Of a stretch of 64,000 bases of DNA, positions 1 through 11,360 are shown piece after piece. Position 1 is the stretch's first letter. Each line of letters opens with the position of its first letter. Both the position numbers and the translations under genes were made by a program. The DNA is taken from assembly GCF_032854445.1 (NCBI RefSeq), contig NC_088307.1, positions 9,858,001 to 9,922,000 on the forward strand, in the 5' to 3' direction. Source of the DNA: Liolophura sinensis (taxonomy: Eukaryota > Mollusca > Polyplacophora > Chitonida > Chitonidae). The notes beneath the pieces are model-generated. The model was not told the DNA's origin and searched no databases. It worked only from the letters and a program-made list of their open reading frames with translations.

Positions 1-1120
1 ACAGATTTTAATAAAACATAAAAAAAATAGAAACTGAAATTCATCAATTCAGAAATACTCGTACTTCTGTCACTCTGATATGCGCCACTGCATTCGGTAG
101 ATGATACTATTGTAAAGCGGTGAAATGTTTCAGAAACAAGGTAAATTTTTGAGAGGTTTTTATTCCATTTGCCTGTTCGTCGGGTTTAATCATGATTAGA
201 GATGATACAAAAATCCACCAATTGCTAAATTAAATTCCAGCTTGTGCTAAATTTTCTGTTTATGCCAAAATTATTGTTCAGGTCAAATCGCTTACCTGAG
301 AAAAAATAGTTTTAATGTCAAAGAGTCCATCTGAAGTTGAAGTCGTCATGCTTACAGGTCGTACGTTAAGTGAATAGATCATATTAAACGATATGAATGT
401 CAAAAGTATCCTCTATCTGTTTACATAGCCACCTTTTAGTTTGTTTATATGGGTACATCTGATATATCATTTCCTGTTTTGAACCACATTTGTACTCGCT
501 TGATATTTACAATTACGTTAAATGTGGATGCTTTGAATAGCATTTACGTCTCCAGTTCCAGTTTTGTTAGTTTGAAATGTATTTTTCTTGAGTTCCATTT
601 TTGTTCGTTCCTGTTGAATCAAATTTCAGTTATTTTGAGTTATCTTGTGGTGTTATCTTGAGATGCATGTATATCGCATGCATTTTGAATTTCGTTTTTT
701 ATTCTTTTGGAATTTCACTTTTTGGGGGATTTTTTTGGTTTTAATTTTTTAATCTATATACCCTACTCATGTATGAAGTTTTGAATTTCACTTTAATATT
801 TTTAAAACGCTAATAATTCGATTTTTAAATCCAGTACATTTTGAATATCCATATATCTGGATATATTGAATCAGATTTTTGTTCTTTGAAATCACTATTT
901 CGCTCATTCAAATCTACATATATCTCGATGTCTTGCATGTATCCCATCTTATTTATTGTTTATTCTTTGTCATTTCAAGTGGTTTGCTGATCTAATATTT
1001 AAACTCAACCAATTTCTTGAGTTAAAGCACGCTTCTTTTGGGTACCATTTTTTAAAATTTATCCCAGCTTCTTTCATTGGTGTATGTTATTTTGAATCTA
1101 GCTTTTACTAGGTATGCATA
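1..1120. other. AT-rich stretch without a recognisable gene
   Basis: No exon-like ORF, RNA gene or repeat with clear structure is visible. The sequence is T-rich on the plus strand from about 440 to 1100, and the single 70-codon ORF there (449-661) looks like chance low-complexity translation. Confidence 0.5.
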
Positions 1121-1121
1121 T

Positions 1122-1385
1122 ATGCTTGGGGTTTTACGTCGACATTTTTCCATTTCTCAGTCATATGAAGACGAGAAGTCAGTAGATGTGATTACATGTA
1201 TTGTGTCTTCTTGTGGCGCGGCGAATTAATGCCGCCGAAATGCTCCCGTCCCTGAAGTATCAAGCCGAAAACACCAGGCATACCATCCCACCCGGTCCCA
1301 TCCTGTTTCTTTGCTCTAACCTCTTCGTGCTGGGCGCCAAGCGAGTTAACAAGTATGAACCATCTTTGGTATGACCCAACACGCC
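1122..1385 (-). repeat. SINE family D (tRNA-derived), truncated head
   Basis: Shares with the copies at 2951, 28136 and 55545 a 3' end reading (minus strand) TCATATGACTGA then a GACGTAAAAC-type tail, and a body with CATGACACC-like and CACTTGGCGC-like blocks. The tRNA-like 5' head is missing. Family names used here (A to F) are my own labels for groups seen in this window. Confidence 0.6.
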
Positions 1386-1857
1386 TATAGCTTTTACTGT
1401 TATGAATTTTAAGGTTTGCTTTTTTTCTAAATGACTAAGACTGCCTTCTTCTAAATCGACGGTATAAAATATGTATAATTTAAATCCCGTTGTTGTTGTT
1501 TTTAATTCAGTTGTTAGTACATTGTAATCACATTATCGGTTTAATTTCTACCACTTCGTTGAGTTGAATTTCTTATATAATAAATAATATTATAATGTAA
1601 AGTGGATGCAATTTTCCAATCACATATTTTGTTTCCTATTTGGCCAATGTTTGCATGTATACTTTATATGTACTCCTCAAAAATTTGTGTGAATAGAGAA
1701 GTATTTCACTATTTTCAAACAATAATAAATAGTTTTTTAAATATCTACTTGTGATATTTTTTGATATGAAGACCGCATTTATATTTCTTATATTTGAAAG
1801 ATACAACCGGCCCTACTTTCCAGTTCCTCCATTATTTGTTTTTTACATAATATATGG

Positions 1858-2032
1858 CATATGACATATGGCTTCCCCTCCGATCGTACGTGGGAAGGTC
1901 TTGCAGCAACCTGCGGATGGTCGTGGGTTTCCTCGGTTTCCTCCCACCATAATGCTGGCCGTCGTCGTCTAAGTGAAATATTCTTGAGTACAGCGTAAAA
2001 CATCATAAAATCATAAAAATAAATGTATGACA
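1858..2032 (+). repeat. SINE family B, 5'-truncated
   Basis: Matches the body and tail of the full-length copy at 63692: GTGGGAAGGTCTTGCAGCAA, CCTGCGGATGGTCGTGGGTT, CCACCATAATGCTGGCCGTC, GAAATATTCTTGAGTACAGC, ending in an A/T-rich tail. The tRNA-like head is absent. Confidence 0.75.
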
Positions 2033-2214
2033 TATTACTATGACTTTGTAAATCATAAGTACATATTTATACATGTAAAAATAATTTTCCCCCAATTTAT
2101 ACAGTGGGAGATCTCCAAAAGTTATATGTGACGCAAGATTTTCGAAATAGGAACAACTACTTGTGCTTGGTACACGACGAGGATGTAGTTGTCCTCGCTG
2201 GCCTATATATGCAT

Positions 2215-2345
2215 GTAAAGCCTTGCTCTCGTCGCAGGTAACCGAAATCTCACAAATAAAGTCACGGGTTCGAATCCTGCTAACATAGGTTCGACTGTTG
2301 CTACCTATTAGAAGGCTGGCCAGGTGGTTCCTGCACCAATAAAAA
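2215..2345 (+). repeat. Possible SINE fragment with B-box-like sequence
   Basis: GGGTTCGAATCC at 2266-2277 matches a pol III B box. No full cloverleaf can be folded around it by eye, so a SINE head fragment is more likely than a tRNA gene. Confidence 0.3.
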
Positions 2346-2784
2346 CAACTGTCTTCGTGTGTAAGTGAAAAATTTGTGTTTCGGGTGTGAAACACCAACA
2401 GAAAAAATATAAAGATTCTACTATGAAATTGACGGCAAATTCTAAGCTAAATGTGCTGACGTACACAACTTTTGAGCAGTCAAGACATTGTCTGTTTGTC
2501 CAGACTTTGTCCAGGCTTTATTTTTCCATGCATTTTCGTTGGCGATAAACATAATCAAAGCTGTGTACGAAATTTGCAGTATTAGATACATCGCATAATG
2601 AGGTCAAATAGCGCAGGTTTTTATCGTGAGAAGGATCTCGTCCGGTGATATTGTTTCAGTTGTCAGTAAAAACTTTTTTGTTCGTTCATAATCACTTTAT
2701 GTTGTGTTTAACCTCGTAATCAAGAATGTTACATTTACCTCGGAACGTAGAGTAAACTTGGAAGGGAAGACTTCAGTTGCATCT

Positions 2785-2945
2785 ACATTACTTTTATATT
2801 TATTTATTTGTTCATTTATTTCTTCAACGTCATACTTAAGAATTTTTCACTTACACAATGACGACCGGTTTAATGGGCGGAGTAAACAGGAATACCTGGC
2901 ATAAACCCCTGACCTCTGGTAAGCTACGGATAAAGTTTCCCACCT
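2785..2945 (-). repeat. SINE family C fragment
   Basis: Resembles the copies at 5821, 20695 and 55262: a plus-strand TTATTTATTT lead, then ACGTC(A)TACTTAAGAATTTT, ATGACGACCGGTTTAATGGG and a GGAATACC block. The orientation is inferred from the tail position. Confidence 0.5.
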
Positions 2946-2950
2946 ATATG

Positions 2951-3262
2951 TAAGCTTGTGGTTTTACGTTGTACTTAACAATTTTTAAATCATAAGACTG
3001 CGAGGAGTCCTTAGGTGTGTGTACATATACTCTGTCTTCTTTCTGCAGGGAGAGTCCATGCTGCCAAAGTGCTGCCACTACTGAAGTATCGTGCTGAAGA
3101 CACCAGACGTGACACATTATACTGATACCAGTCCCGTTCCCTTGTTCTAACTTCCAAGAATGATTTTTAAAGTTTTTGGTGTGACCTGACTCGGGTTTGA
3201 TCCCGGGTGTCCCGACTTCGAGAAGAACGTTCTAGCTTTTAGGCCACCGAAGCGGTCTAGTT
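2951..3262 (-). repeat. SINE family D, near full length
   Basis: Minus-strand copy. The tRNA-like head is at 3175-3262, where plus-strand GGTTTGATCCCGGG is the complement of a B box and ACCGAAGCGG closes the head. The body has the family's CCAGACGTGACACATTATAC block and the tail is GTACAACGTAAAACC on the minus strand. Confidence 0.65.
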
Positions 3263-3689
3263 TTCTACGCGTGGCGTAAAACTATGTACATCGCATTGGT
3301 CTTCGAATTGTCTTCAAGGAACTTTGCGCTGCTCAAGAAATGTTGTCACCAAGGCCACAAATGCGGTGCGACTAGGAGAATCGAGAAATTCCATGTCCAC
3401 GACCAGTTTTGAAATCTCGCCTCGTGTGTTCTGACTTAATAGTTAAATTAAAATACCAGATCTACAAACAGTTTATCTATCGCAGCAGAGCTGATTTTGA
3501 AAGCTATTTAGCTTAAGCAAATCACGAACTGTTGGCGCCTGCAATCCATGGGAGATTACTCTGCATTCAATCACGCTACAGTGAGGGCGCTTCTCTATAC
3601 ATGCGCAGCTATGAAGTTTTCTTCAAAAAGTTTAATGCATTATGAAAAATAATATCTTTTTTCTATTATTTTAAGACCCTCTATCAGAT

Positions 3690-4190
3690 TTTTTATTCAT
3701 CGGTTCCAATCAAACCAAAGACTTTAAAAATGGTACACTGAAAAAATTAATCTGTTAACTTTAACAGAAAGTTTATTATTTGAGTGATGTTCGAATGTAT
3801 TTTGCTATTGCAGCAGATTATTCTGTTAAATATAACACACATATTCTGTGAATTTAATATCAAGGTTCATTGGATTTACAGGATGTTATGTTGAATATGA
3901 CAGAATATTGTGCTGAAATAACAGAATACATACACTTTCTATTAAAATTAACGGATTAATTTTTTGATTGTACTTCTTGCGGGCTGCTTTGGCGCTCAGC
4001 AATGAGAGGTTAGAGCAAGGAATCAGGGCTCGTTCACCCTGTGTCAGCATAATGTGGCTGGGCAAAGGTATCATGTCTGGTATCTTCGGCATGATACTTC
4101 CTGTAGTGGCAGCACTTTGGCGGCATGGACTCCATAAGAAGACGCAATATATGTTCTCACATCTAATGGCTACTCATCGATATATGACGG
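3690..4190 (+). repeat. SINE family D interrupted by a MITE
   Basis: The left part (3690-3735) holds the family's ACCAAAGACTTTAA block and the right part resumes at 3971 with the TGGCGCTCAGCAATGAGAGG block and the ATGGACTCC...AAGACGCA block. The 235 bp MITE at 3736-3970 lies exactly between. The long ORF in the right part (3968-4342) is SINE sequence, not a gene. Confidence 0.6.
3736..3970. mobile_element. MITE family M1, copy 1 (TA target site)
   Basis: Begins CACTGAAAAAATTAATCTGT and ends with its imperfect inverted complement (ACGGATTAATTTTTTGATTG), giving terminal inverted repeats of about 37 bp. TA lies directly on both sides. There is no coding capacity. Three more copies occur at 21633, 26554 and 54240. 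TA duplication is usual for Tc1/mariner-type transposition, so a Tc1/mariner-like mobiliser is inferred. Confidence 0.75.
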
Positions 4191-4195
4191 TACGA

Positions 4196-4752
4196 CCACA
4201 AATCCATTACCTAGAAGTATGCAACATCCCTATAGCTAGTCTCCACGGCACTTCACACTTTTCTTCCATCTCTGACACATTATGTGACGTATCTGCGCAG
4301 CCATACATTTTTCTTTCTCTTTATCCTGCAGAAAGCGTTTGAGAAACGGCTGATGCATGATAGGTTCCAAACGCGGTTGTGTTTAAACGGACTTTAAAAA
4401 ATTACAACGGAAAGTTTGGTAAAAGGACAACAATGTCTTTGATAGTAATTGTTTTATAGTTGCTTGGAGATATCAAAATAGTCAGTGGGTTCTTAACTGC
4501 ATAGCAACAATGATCAGCGAGATCGGAGTATTTAAATACGGAGTTTCGTTTTGAAGGCGTGGCCAGTTCTTGTAGCAGCCATTTAGGCTACAATTAGATT
4601 TCCCATGATTCATTTCGCAATTTCCACCAAAGAGGTTGGCATATTTCTCCACCAGGCGGTGCAAGCTTCTGCAGATGGCGTAACATGTGTACTGTACCGT
4701 GGAGACTAGCTATTGGGAAGTTGCATACTTCTAGGTAATGGACTTCTGGCTC
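4196..4752. repeat. Widely spaced inverted repeat (about 50 bp arms)
   Basis: The left arm (about 4200-4252) contains CCATTACCTAGAAGTATGCA and AGCTAGTCTCCACGG. The right arm (about 4692-4742) carries the same words on the opposite strand. About 440 bp separate them. Similarity fades quickly outside the core. Confidence 0.6.
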
Positions 4753-4975
4753 TAGCATACATGTATACCTACTCAAGAAAGTTTCACGTGTACTCCCTCA
4801 CACGTACAGCAGGGGAGGAAATTGTACAGTAAGATACAAAGTTGTGGTCCGAATGGGAAAAGATTCCCCACTGAACAAATAAAGATACCCGCACTAAACG
4901 TTGAACTGCCAGACGTTGGCGATATTTGTCAGTTTTACTTAGATGTACACATAAAATTTCAAACTCCAATAGTCG

Positions 4976-7080
4976 TCAATCAGTTCGGGCATAAACAAGA
5001 AGTTCACTTCCGGTTACAACGATGGTCTTGTGTTTCTTGGTTCTAGTATTGTAATAGTTATACTCGTACCCGAGGACCGGTTTCCGCCCCACCATCGTGT
5101 ACTTGGAATTAGGGTTCTGTCGCATTTTATCGCATCTACTTCGGTGATACCACCAGCCGGATTTCACGAAGGGACATCCAGGCCATTTCGCTTGCCTATC
5201 CCATGTCAAGAATACCCCACGACCCGGTCCTTGGTATTTGATCTCAGGTGCGTGGATGTAACTCGAGTAGAACAACTTATAATCTTGTTCTTCAGGGTAC
5301 ATCTTCAGCCCACTATTGATGAAGAATTTGTGGTAGCTACTCTGTTCACCGTGGTCACCGCCATCATCATTCTCATCGGTGTAAAGGCGAAGAAACAGGA
5401 GCGGAGCGACAGAACTCGTATTAAAAACCGGAAAAGCAATTCATTACCGAGCCAAAACTCGGAGGAGAAATCCCCAAAGCCGTTTTTGTATTCTTCCCAG
5501 GTTTTGTTGAAGTCCTGGACCCCTCTCTTCCTGCTCTGCACAAGGATCCATCCCCTGAGCTGACGCTCCCGATGACTCCCCACCCCCCAGTTGTTCGCGG
5601 TATCCTTCAGGTTACAGAACACCAGCACAGAACCTTTGTTTGCTGTCTGAAGACGATACACACCATTTTCACGATAGCCATGTTCCCATAAGTCTCCACA
5701 GTCTGGAGCGAGGAAAAAAACATAAAGAGAATTTCTGTATGGAATATAGAATACATCACCATGTTGCCGCGGCCTTGCCCTTTCTTTCTGCATTGAATAA
5801 TTAATTGATTAATTACTTGATTAATCGATTGATTGATTTATTAGATTTGTTTTTAACGTCGTTCTCAATAATTCGTCACTTATATGACCACAGTCTGGTT
5901 GATGGGTGAAGGAAACACGAGGAAACCTGAGAAATCCATCGGCATCAGTTTTCAACTGTACAGTGGTTATCCGAAAAATCGTCTGACTATCGAGCGCTGG
6001 ATTCGAACTCAGGCCTAAGGGACAACGCTTTTGTTTGAAAAAAGAGGAAGGAACTCTTTTGAATTCAGATGACAATTAGTCTGTCATTCTTAAAGCAAGC
6101 TTTGTTCTTGGCACATTAAAAACAGCTTTCATATTCATTCAGGATTATATGGCACTATTTTTTCCCCAGGAAATAGTCCGTTCTACTTTAATTATTACTC
6201 GCAGAAAAGTAAGGAAATGAAGAAGTGAATGAATAAAGAAATGAATTAACGCCATACTCTTGAATTGTTTAACTTACAGTATCGCGGCCAGCTTTAGGGT
6301 TGAAAGAAACCCAAGTGCCTAATCAGCAAACTAGATCAGCTGATTTGTTGCCAAGGTCAGCAAAAGAGGTTAACCAATCCGTGGGCTTACACTTTTGCCA
6401 TTCTGCCACAGAAATGAAATCGACATACCATTTGCCAACTCTTCTCCATTGTCATTCAGTGGTGTTCCCCTAAACATAACCCCTCTACCTGGGTTGTGTC
6501 TTTCTGTTGGGTGAATGACTGGTGACGCAGTTGTTGTTGTTGTTGTGGTTGTCCTGTCAGCTGTCGTTGTTGGAATTTTTGCTGTTGGTATTGTTGTTGT
6601 TGTAAATGTCTTTCGGCTTTTTATTTTTCCCTCCATATCCGTCCCACAAACACAGGATACCTCATCCCTAAAACTGACCTGATTTATCACCCGCAGTGTC
6701 CTGTTACGAGTGTTTGTGACCTGCTGTCTGGCTGCACCAGGCGTAAACCAGTCTCCAATAGCCGCCATCGCCTGACTTAGATGAAACCGATGCAGTTTTT
6801 CTTCCACAAGACTTGTCCGAATATTTTCAACTTCGGACACGAGGATGTCTGTACCGACATTTGTGTCCATTTTTACCGATGATCTGTCCAACCCGGATAA
6901 CGTCTCCAGACACTCTCGTAACTCCTTCTCTAGCGCACTTCTTTTCTGCTCTAATTTAAAAAGATTTTCTTCTATCATTGTGACTTTATAAGATAAATAA
7001 TCTACATTTTGGCTACTGGCTTTGAAAGAGACTGTCGATAGGATGAGAACGATATCTAACACAGCGCCAGCAGCAACCAT
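4976..7080 (-). CDS. Secreted fibrinogen-related (FReD) protein, coiled-coil type, with a frame break
   Basis: Two exons are inferred: 7080-6393 (donor GTGTAAG, phase 1) and 5702-4976 (acceptor after CTCCAG), the intron holding a SINE. Exon 1 codes a signal peptide (residues 1-23), a coiled coil (about 30-62), and a Thr-rich, likely O-glycosylated linker (158-186). Exon 2 opens the fibrinogen C-terminal domain with CGDLWEHGY, then GWILVQSR, FNKTWEEYKNGFGDFS and WLGNE, and later YHKFFINSG, TWDRQ, GWWYHRSRC and a stop at 4976. The two halves lie in different frames: the switch falls near 5425-5440 beside an AAAA run at 5432-5435 and is cured by one extra base, so it is either a sequencing indel or a real lesion. 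The family comprises extracellular pattern-recognition lectins (ficolin, FREP and tachylectin types). The usual calcium-site Asp pattern after TWDR is altered. Start chosen for its clean signal peptide. Confidence 0.85.
5821..6030 (-). repeat. SINE family C in the FReD intron
   Basis: The plus strand shows an ATTGATTGATTTATTAGATT lead (the minus-strand tail), then ACGTCGTTCTCAATAATTCG, and at 5999-6011 GGATTCGAACTC, the complement of a B box, marking a tRNA-like head on the minus strand. Confidence 0.6.
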
Positions 7081-7169
7081 ATTGAACAGTCTACGTTATA
7101 TGTCATCTGTGGTTTATGTTTCTACGTTCGCTTATGTCATTCGCATATGTCAAGGTCATCCTTTAACAT

Positions 7170-7186
7170 CACGTGATCTTTATATA
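7170..7186 (-). promoter_or_regulatory. Candidate TATA box and E-box upstream of the FReD gene
   Basis: On the minus strand TATATAAAG (7186-7178) lies about 100 bases before the ATG at 7080, with CACGTG (7170-7175) just downstream. The spacing would put transcription start near 7150 and give a short 5' leader. This rests on motif match alone. Confidence 0.4.
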
Positions 7187-7280
7187 TGGGTCATGTCGTG
7201 TTTCAAACAATCTTATACATGGTTTCCAGGAGAACTGAATATAGAGTTACATTATGATTTATTTGGGTGTTTTAAATCAT

Positions 7281-7770
7281 AATCAATGTTTCCGTAATTA
7301 TAAGAGATCCAAGCGGGAGTTTTAAGGAACACTACTCCATTAACACGTGTTACTATTATCGTTTTATTTACGAAAGTTTGTGACCGAGATACAGTCCATG
7401 TCGTTTGACCGACTGGAATTAAAGTAACAGCTTGCTTGGAGTTATGTCCATGAAACGTTGGTGTTTTTAGGTCACGCTTTTTGGCAATCATATTAAATTT
7501 AATCACAATAAATAAAGAGTAAACGTCTTGGAAATTTTCTTCTCAGGAGCTTATAGTATCTACACGATCAGTAGATAATCGGATTTAACCAGATCAAAAC
7601 ACACAACAAAGTCATCAGTGAAGGATTCATACACAGACTATATTCCAGTTCGCGCGCGTGTACAGCGGTAGCCATAGCCACAGGCGAATACATTGTTTCT
7701 GTGGGGTAACACAGGGATCCTTCAGTATTACAATACTGATTTGTACAAATACTACACCACCTACAAGAGG
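7281..7770. other. No gene seen
   Basis: Contains an 84-codon minus-strand ORF (7252-7506) with no recognisable domain. I see no repeat structure and no splice context that would make it an exon. Confidence 0.4.
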
Positions 7771-8509
7771 TTTGGTGGCCTCATGGTTGCAGCGTCCCCT
7801 GAGAGTCGCGAGACACGGAAACAATTCCGGTACGGGTCATACTAAAGACTTAAAATATGGCACTTGTTGCTGTCTCGATTGGCGCTCAACACTGAAAGGT
7901 TAAATCAAGAAAACTGGACTGGTTTGCCCGGCGTCGGTATAATTTAACTGAGTGGGGTGTCATGTCTGGTGTCATCGCCATAATAGGATCGGCCCCGATA
8001 GCACAGTTGGTTGAGCATCCGCTTCGGGAGCGGTAGATCCAGGGTCTATTCTGGGTCGAGTTACACCTAAGACTTTAAAAAAGAGGAAGTTGTAACTACT
8101 TCTCTTGGCGTTCAGCATGAAGGGGACAGTGCAACTACTGGTTGACCTATATCAGTATAATGGTTCGGGCGGTGCAGCTTACTTGCCTCCGGTAGGGCGT
8201 CTCAGTGAAGCAGCACTAGATAAAGGAGAGGTGGAAATCCGTTCTGCAACAAGGAGGCACATTACATGCACTCTAGGGATTCCTTCGTACTACGTTAAAC
8301 CCCAAGCACTCACTCACTCACTCACCCGTCATGATAGGCTGCTTCAGCGGTCGGAGCGCTTTGGTGACATGGATTCGCCCTGCCACAAGAAGGCACAGTA
8401 TAAGAATGCACACCCCCATTGACTCCTTATCGTCATATGGCTGAAAAAACTGTTAAGTTAGACGTTAAACCGCATACATCCATCCATACATACATACATA
8501 CACACATAC
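7771..8509 (+). repeat. SINE family D split by a SINE A insertion
   Basis: The left half (7771-7987) runs from a tRNA-like head through GACTTAAAATATGGC and TGGCGCTCAACACTGAAAGG. The right half (8330-8509) resumes at CATGATAGG, through ATGGATTCGCCCTGCC and TCATATGGCTGAA to GACGTTAAACC and a CATA-repeat tail. The gap is filled by the SINE A copy at 7988-8326. Confidence 0.75.
7988..8326 (+). repeat. SINE family A, full length, nested
   Basis: The tRNA-like head starts at about 7991 (GATAGCACAGTTGGTTGAGC as A box; a degenerate B box near 8040). The body has AAGAGGAAGTTGTAACTACT and GAAGCAGCACTAGATAAA, and the tail is ACGTTAAACCCCAAGCACTC plus CACT repeats. Near-identical CATAATAGG (7979-7987) and CATGATAGG (8330-8338) flank it as target-site duplication. 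Confidence 0.8.
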
Positions 8510-9189
8510 AAAAAGTTCCCCAAATTATTTAAAAGAATAAAATCTATAAAACTACAGTTAAACATCCGCCCGTTTGTCTGCCTGAAGCTGTGCATGCATA
8601 AGTTTAATGGCAATCGGATAATTAATAATTGTTCATAAATATATTTCCACAATTATCTCCATTTATGACTACTTTGGTAATAGTGTCATATTATTACTAC
8701 CAAGTGGTAGGAATTAAAGAGAAATGGTGGTGTGTTGTATCAATACATCCACACATCTCCGCCTCATATATTTCTTTTAAGAACTACATGCGGACAAGGG
8801 GGTGCAATTTAACAGGCTTGTCCTTCATGTAGTACTTACTGGGAAGAAGCATAAAGATTTGGCAGTCATCGCAGATGTTTACGCTTGCTGAACCAGTGTT
8901 GCAACCTTGATTTAGAGATCCGTTTACCGATTTCTGCTCATTTCTACTTGGGGGTTTTGGAGGAAGCATATGCCTGCGGAATTGTCCACTGTGCTAAATG
9001 TGGATAAGAGGAAACAATTTAAATCCTTGATTGGGTACGTATATTTATATTTCACGGTGCTAAGTGAGAACATCAGAAAACAAAAGGGAAGTTTTTACAT
9101 CTATCGTCTCAAAAGGTAAAAATAGTTCTTCTGTGTCTTGTAACTTGTCAAAAATGTTAGACTTTTGTTGACATCAATTTACCATGGAT

Positions 9190-9304
9190 TTCTCCCGTGC
9201 TCAATCAGGTTTCCTCCCACCAGAATTCCGGCCGTCGTTGTACAAGTGTATAAGTTGCTTAAGACACCAAATAAATAAATGAATAAATAAATAAATAAAT
9301 AAAT
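9190..9304 (+). repeat. SINE family B, 3' part, diverged
   Basis: Matches family B from the GGTTTCCTCCCACCAGAATT block on, and ends in a long AAATA/AATAAATA tail (9267-9304). Confidence 0.65.
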
Positions 9305-9499
9305 CTCGGACTCGAAACACCCTTTTGTAAAACCTTGATGGAGGTATACTCAAACTAATTTCTTCACCTTGCTAAACGGGGAAAAAGAGAGGAGATCTGG
9401 AGTCTTATAATTAGCGAGGTACGTCAATGATTTTTCAGAGTAGGCCTACAAACTGGAAAAAAGGGTAAGCGTGAAACTGCGGCGGGAGTACACACGGCT

Positions 9500-9960
9500 T
9501 ATTACTCCACAGTGCTACATGGTGAAACAAAGTTACAGCCTTTGTGGAAGTATACGCCTACAGGTTTTGTCAGTGTTACATGGGAGAAAGGGAACAATGT
9601 TGCAGCCTTTGTGGAAGCATACGCCTTCAGATGTTATCACAGTGTCTCATGGAGTGAGTGATTTAGTGCTCAGGGTTTAACGTCGTACTTAACAATTTTT
9701 CAGTCATATGACGACGAAATGTGCCTCCTTGCTGCAGAACAGATTTCCACCGCTCTTTTATCTAGTGCTGCCTCACTGAGACGCCTTACCGAAGGCAAGT
9801 AAGCTGCCCCGCCTGAGCCATTATACTGATACGGGTCAACCGTTGCACTGTCCCCTTCATGCTGAACGCCAAGCCAGGAAGTCACAACTTCCTCTTTTAG
9901 ATTTTATCACAGTGTGACATTCTTTGGAAGTGTACGACTACAGAGTTTATCAGTATTACT
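9500..9960. repeat. Short minisatellite interrupted by a SINE
   Basis: A unit of roughly 75 bp, with CACAGTG, then TTGTGGAAGTATACGCCTAC, occurs at 9500-9575, 9575-9650 and again, diverged, at 9905-9960. The stretch between is a minus-strand SINE A. Confidence 0.6.
9653..9898 (-). repeat. SINE family A, head-truncated
   Basis: Minus-strand copy: the plus strand reads tail to body (AGGGTTTAACGTCGTACTTA, TCATATGACGACGAAATG, TTATCTAGTGCTGCCTCACT). It stops at the AACTTCCTCTTTTA block, so the tRNA-like head is lost. Confidence 0.75.
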
Positions 9961-11245
9961 GATAAAACTGATAAACACAGTTCCACTGATTGGGTGGATC
10001 TATGCATCAAAGCAGACATTCGTATACCACCCGTCAACCAATATTGCCGCTCCAGGTCAATAATCCCAAAGCCAATTCGCAAAACGACGTTTAACACAAA
10101 CCACCAAAAAAACTAAGAAAATGTGTGAAGTACGATATTAGGACAGAGTCCTGTAAATTAAAGCAGTCAACAACTTTTAATGGTGTTAGAAAGACGCGAG
10201 ATATGTTCAGGCGAATGAGCTAAATCAGCGCTTTCAGCTGGCTGAAATCGACCTTGTGTTACAACATAGCATTTTTCTACCGTTCGGTATTGAAAGTTCC
10301 TTGTCGTGATTGTTTTTTAATTGTTGGGATCTATCCACCAATGAAATTCATACAGGCCATGCTCTACCCACATTGACTCAGTATTCAAGCTTGCAGTATG
10401 GCGTGTTTTGTCCGTTCTTTATTGATCTCCTCCAACCCCTCCTCCGTCTTTTATGTAAACCACACTGCACTTACAGGCACTGTATGCGGCTGGTGGCTCA
10501 GTCCCCTCTTTCTGGCAAGTGCGGCATGTCGGCTTTAATTTTATTTTGAAGATTATATCCTTTTATTAAACTGTCACACATTTGGCCTTAGTCGACTCAT
10601 CTCCGTTGTTATCTCTCTACATTCGTTTTCATATGAAAAAACAAATCAGTATTCAAATCCTTTACCGTGCTAGTGTAAAAGTTGTCCACAATAAAATATG
10701 TATACATTCAACCTGGCGATCTAATTCAAGACAATGGATATACTGCCTCTACCTCCAAGGAAAAACGAATTAGACACAGTCACGAAGCAGAGTGCCAGAA
10801 ATTCGGGACACTGTCCATATTAACCCACAAGAGAACCACACTCACTGTAAAACAAGAAACTTAGAGTGAAAACAATTCACCGAACATCCTAGACACTTTA
10901 GTTTTTAGTAATGATAACTTGTGACGTTGATTAAAATTGCCACATAGCACAGAGGATCTAACAAATGGTACAAGGTTAGATATGTACACGCCATTTGCTG
11001 TCCAAGTAATGGTAATGTACAATGTTAAAATTGAAACTATCCCTTTTGTTCGTAAAGTCTGCGAGAGAGGAAACCGTTTTGGTCTTTGTGCAAATCTAGA
11101 TCCAGAAAAGATGTACCATCTGGAGAGCCTGTGGTTTCCTTTGAGGCATACGCAAACAGATGGAAACAACTTTGCAGGTGAAGCTACACATGTACATCAT
11201 TGCTGATTTTCCATAGTCATGAATAGGGACAAGAAGGCGGCGTAC
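9960..11245. other. Intergenic, no supported gene
   Basis: Overlapping ORFs of 60-102 codons exist on both strands (for example 10937-11206 plus and 10861-11169 minus) but none shows a domain, conserved motif or exon boundary. No repeat was recognised. Confidence 0.4.
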
Positions 11246-11249
11246 GCTT

Positions 11250-11360
11250 GCTCACACAGAGTACACAGTTCACACAGAGTACACAGTTCACACAGAGTAC
11301 ACAGTTTACACAGAGTACACAGTTCACATAGAGTACACAGTTCACACAGAGTACACAAAT
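11250..11360. repeat. 18 bp tandem repeat, about six copies
   Basis: Unit CACACAGAGTACACAGTT repeated with few changes. As 18 is a multiple of three it reads openly on both strands (HRVHSS plus, CVNCVL minus), which explains the ORFs here. Confidence 0.9.

Noticed and set aside
3968-4342. 124-codon plus-strand ORF
   Set aside because: Its sequence is the body of a family D SINE followed by an inverted repeat arm.
5030-5563. 177-codon plus-strand ORF
   Set aside because: Antisense to the FReD exon, which has clear family motifs.
10861-11206. Overlapping 102- and 89-codon ORFs on opposite strands
   Set aside because: Neither has a recognisable motif, signal peptide or splice context.
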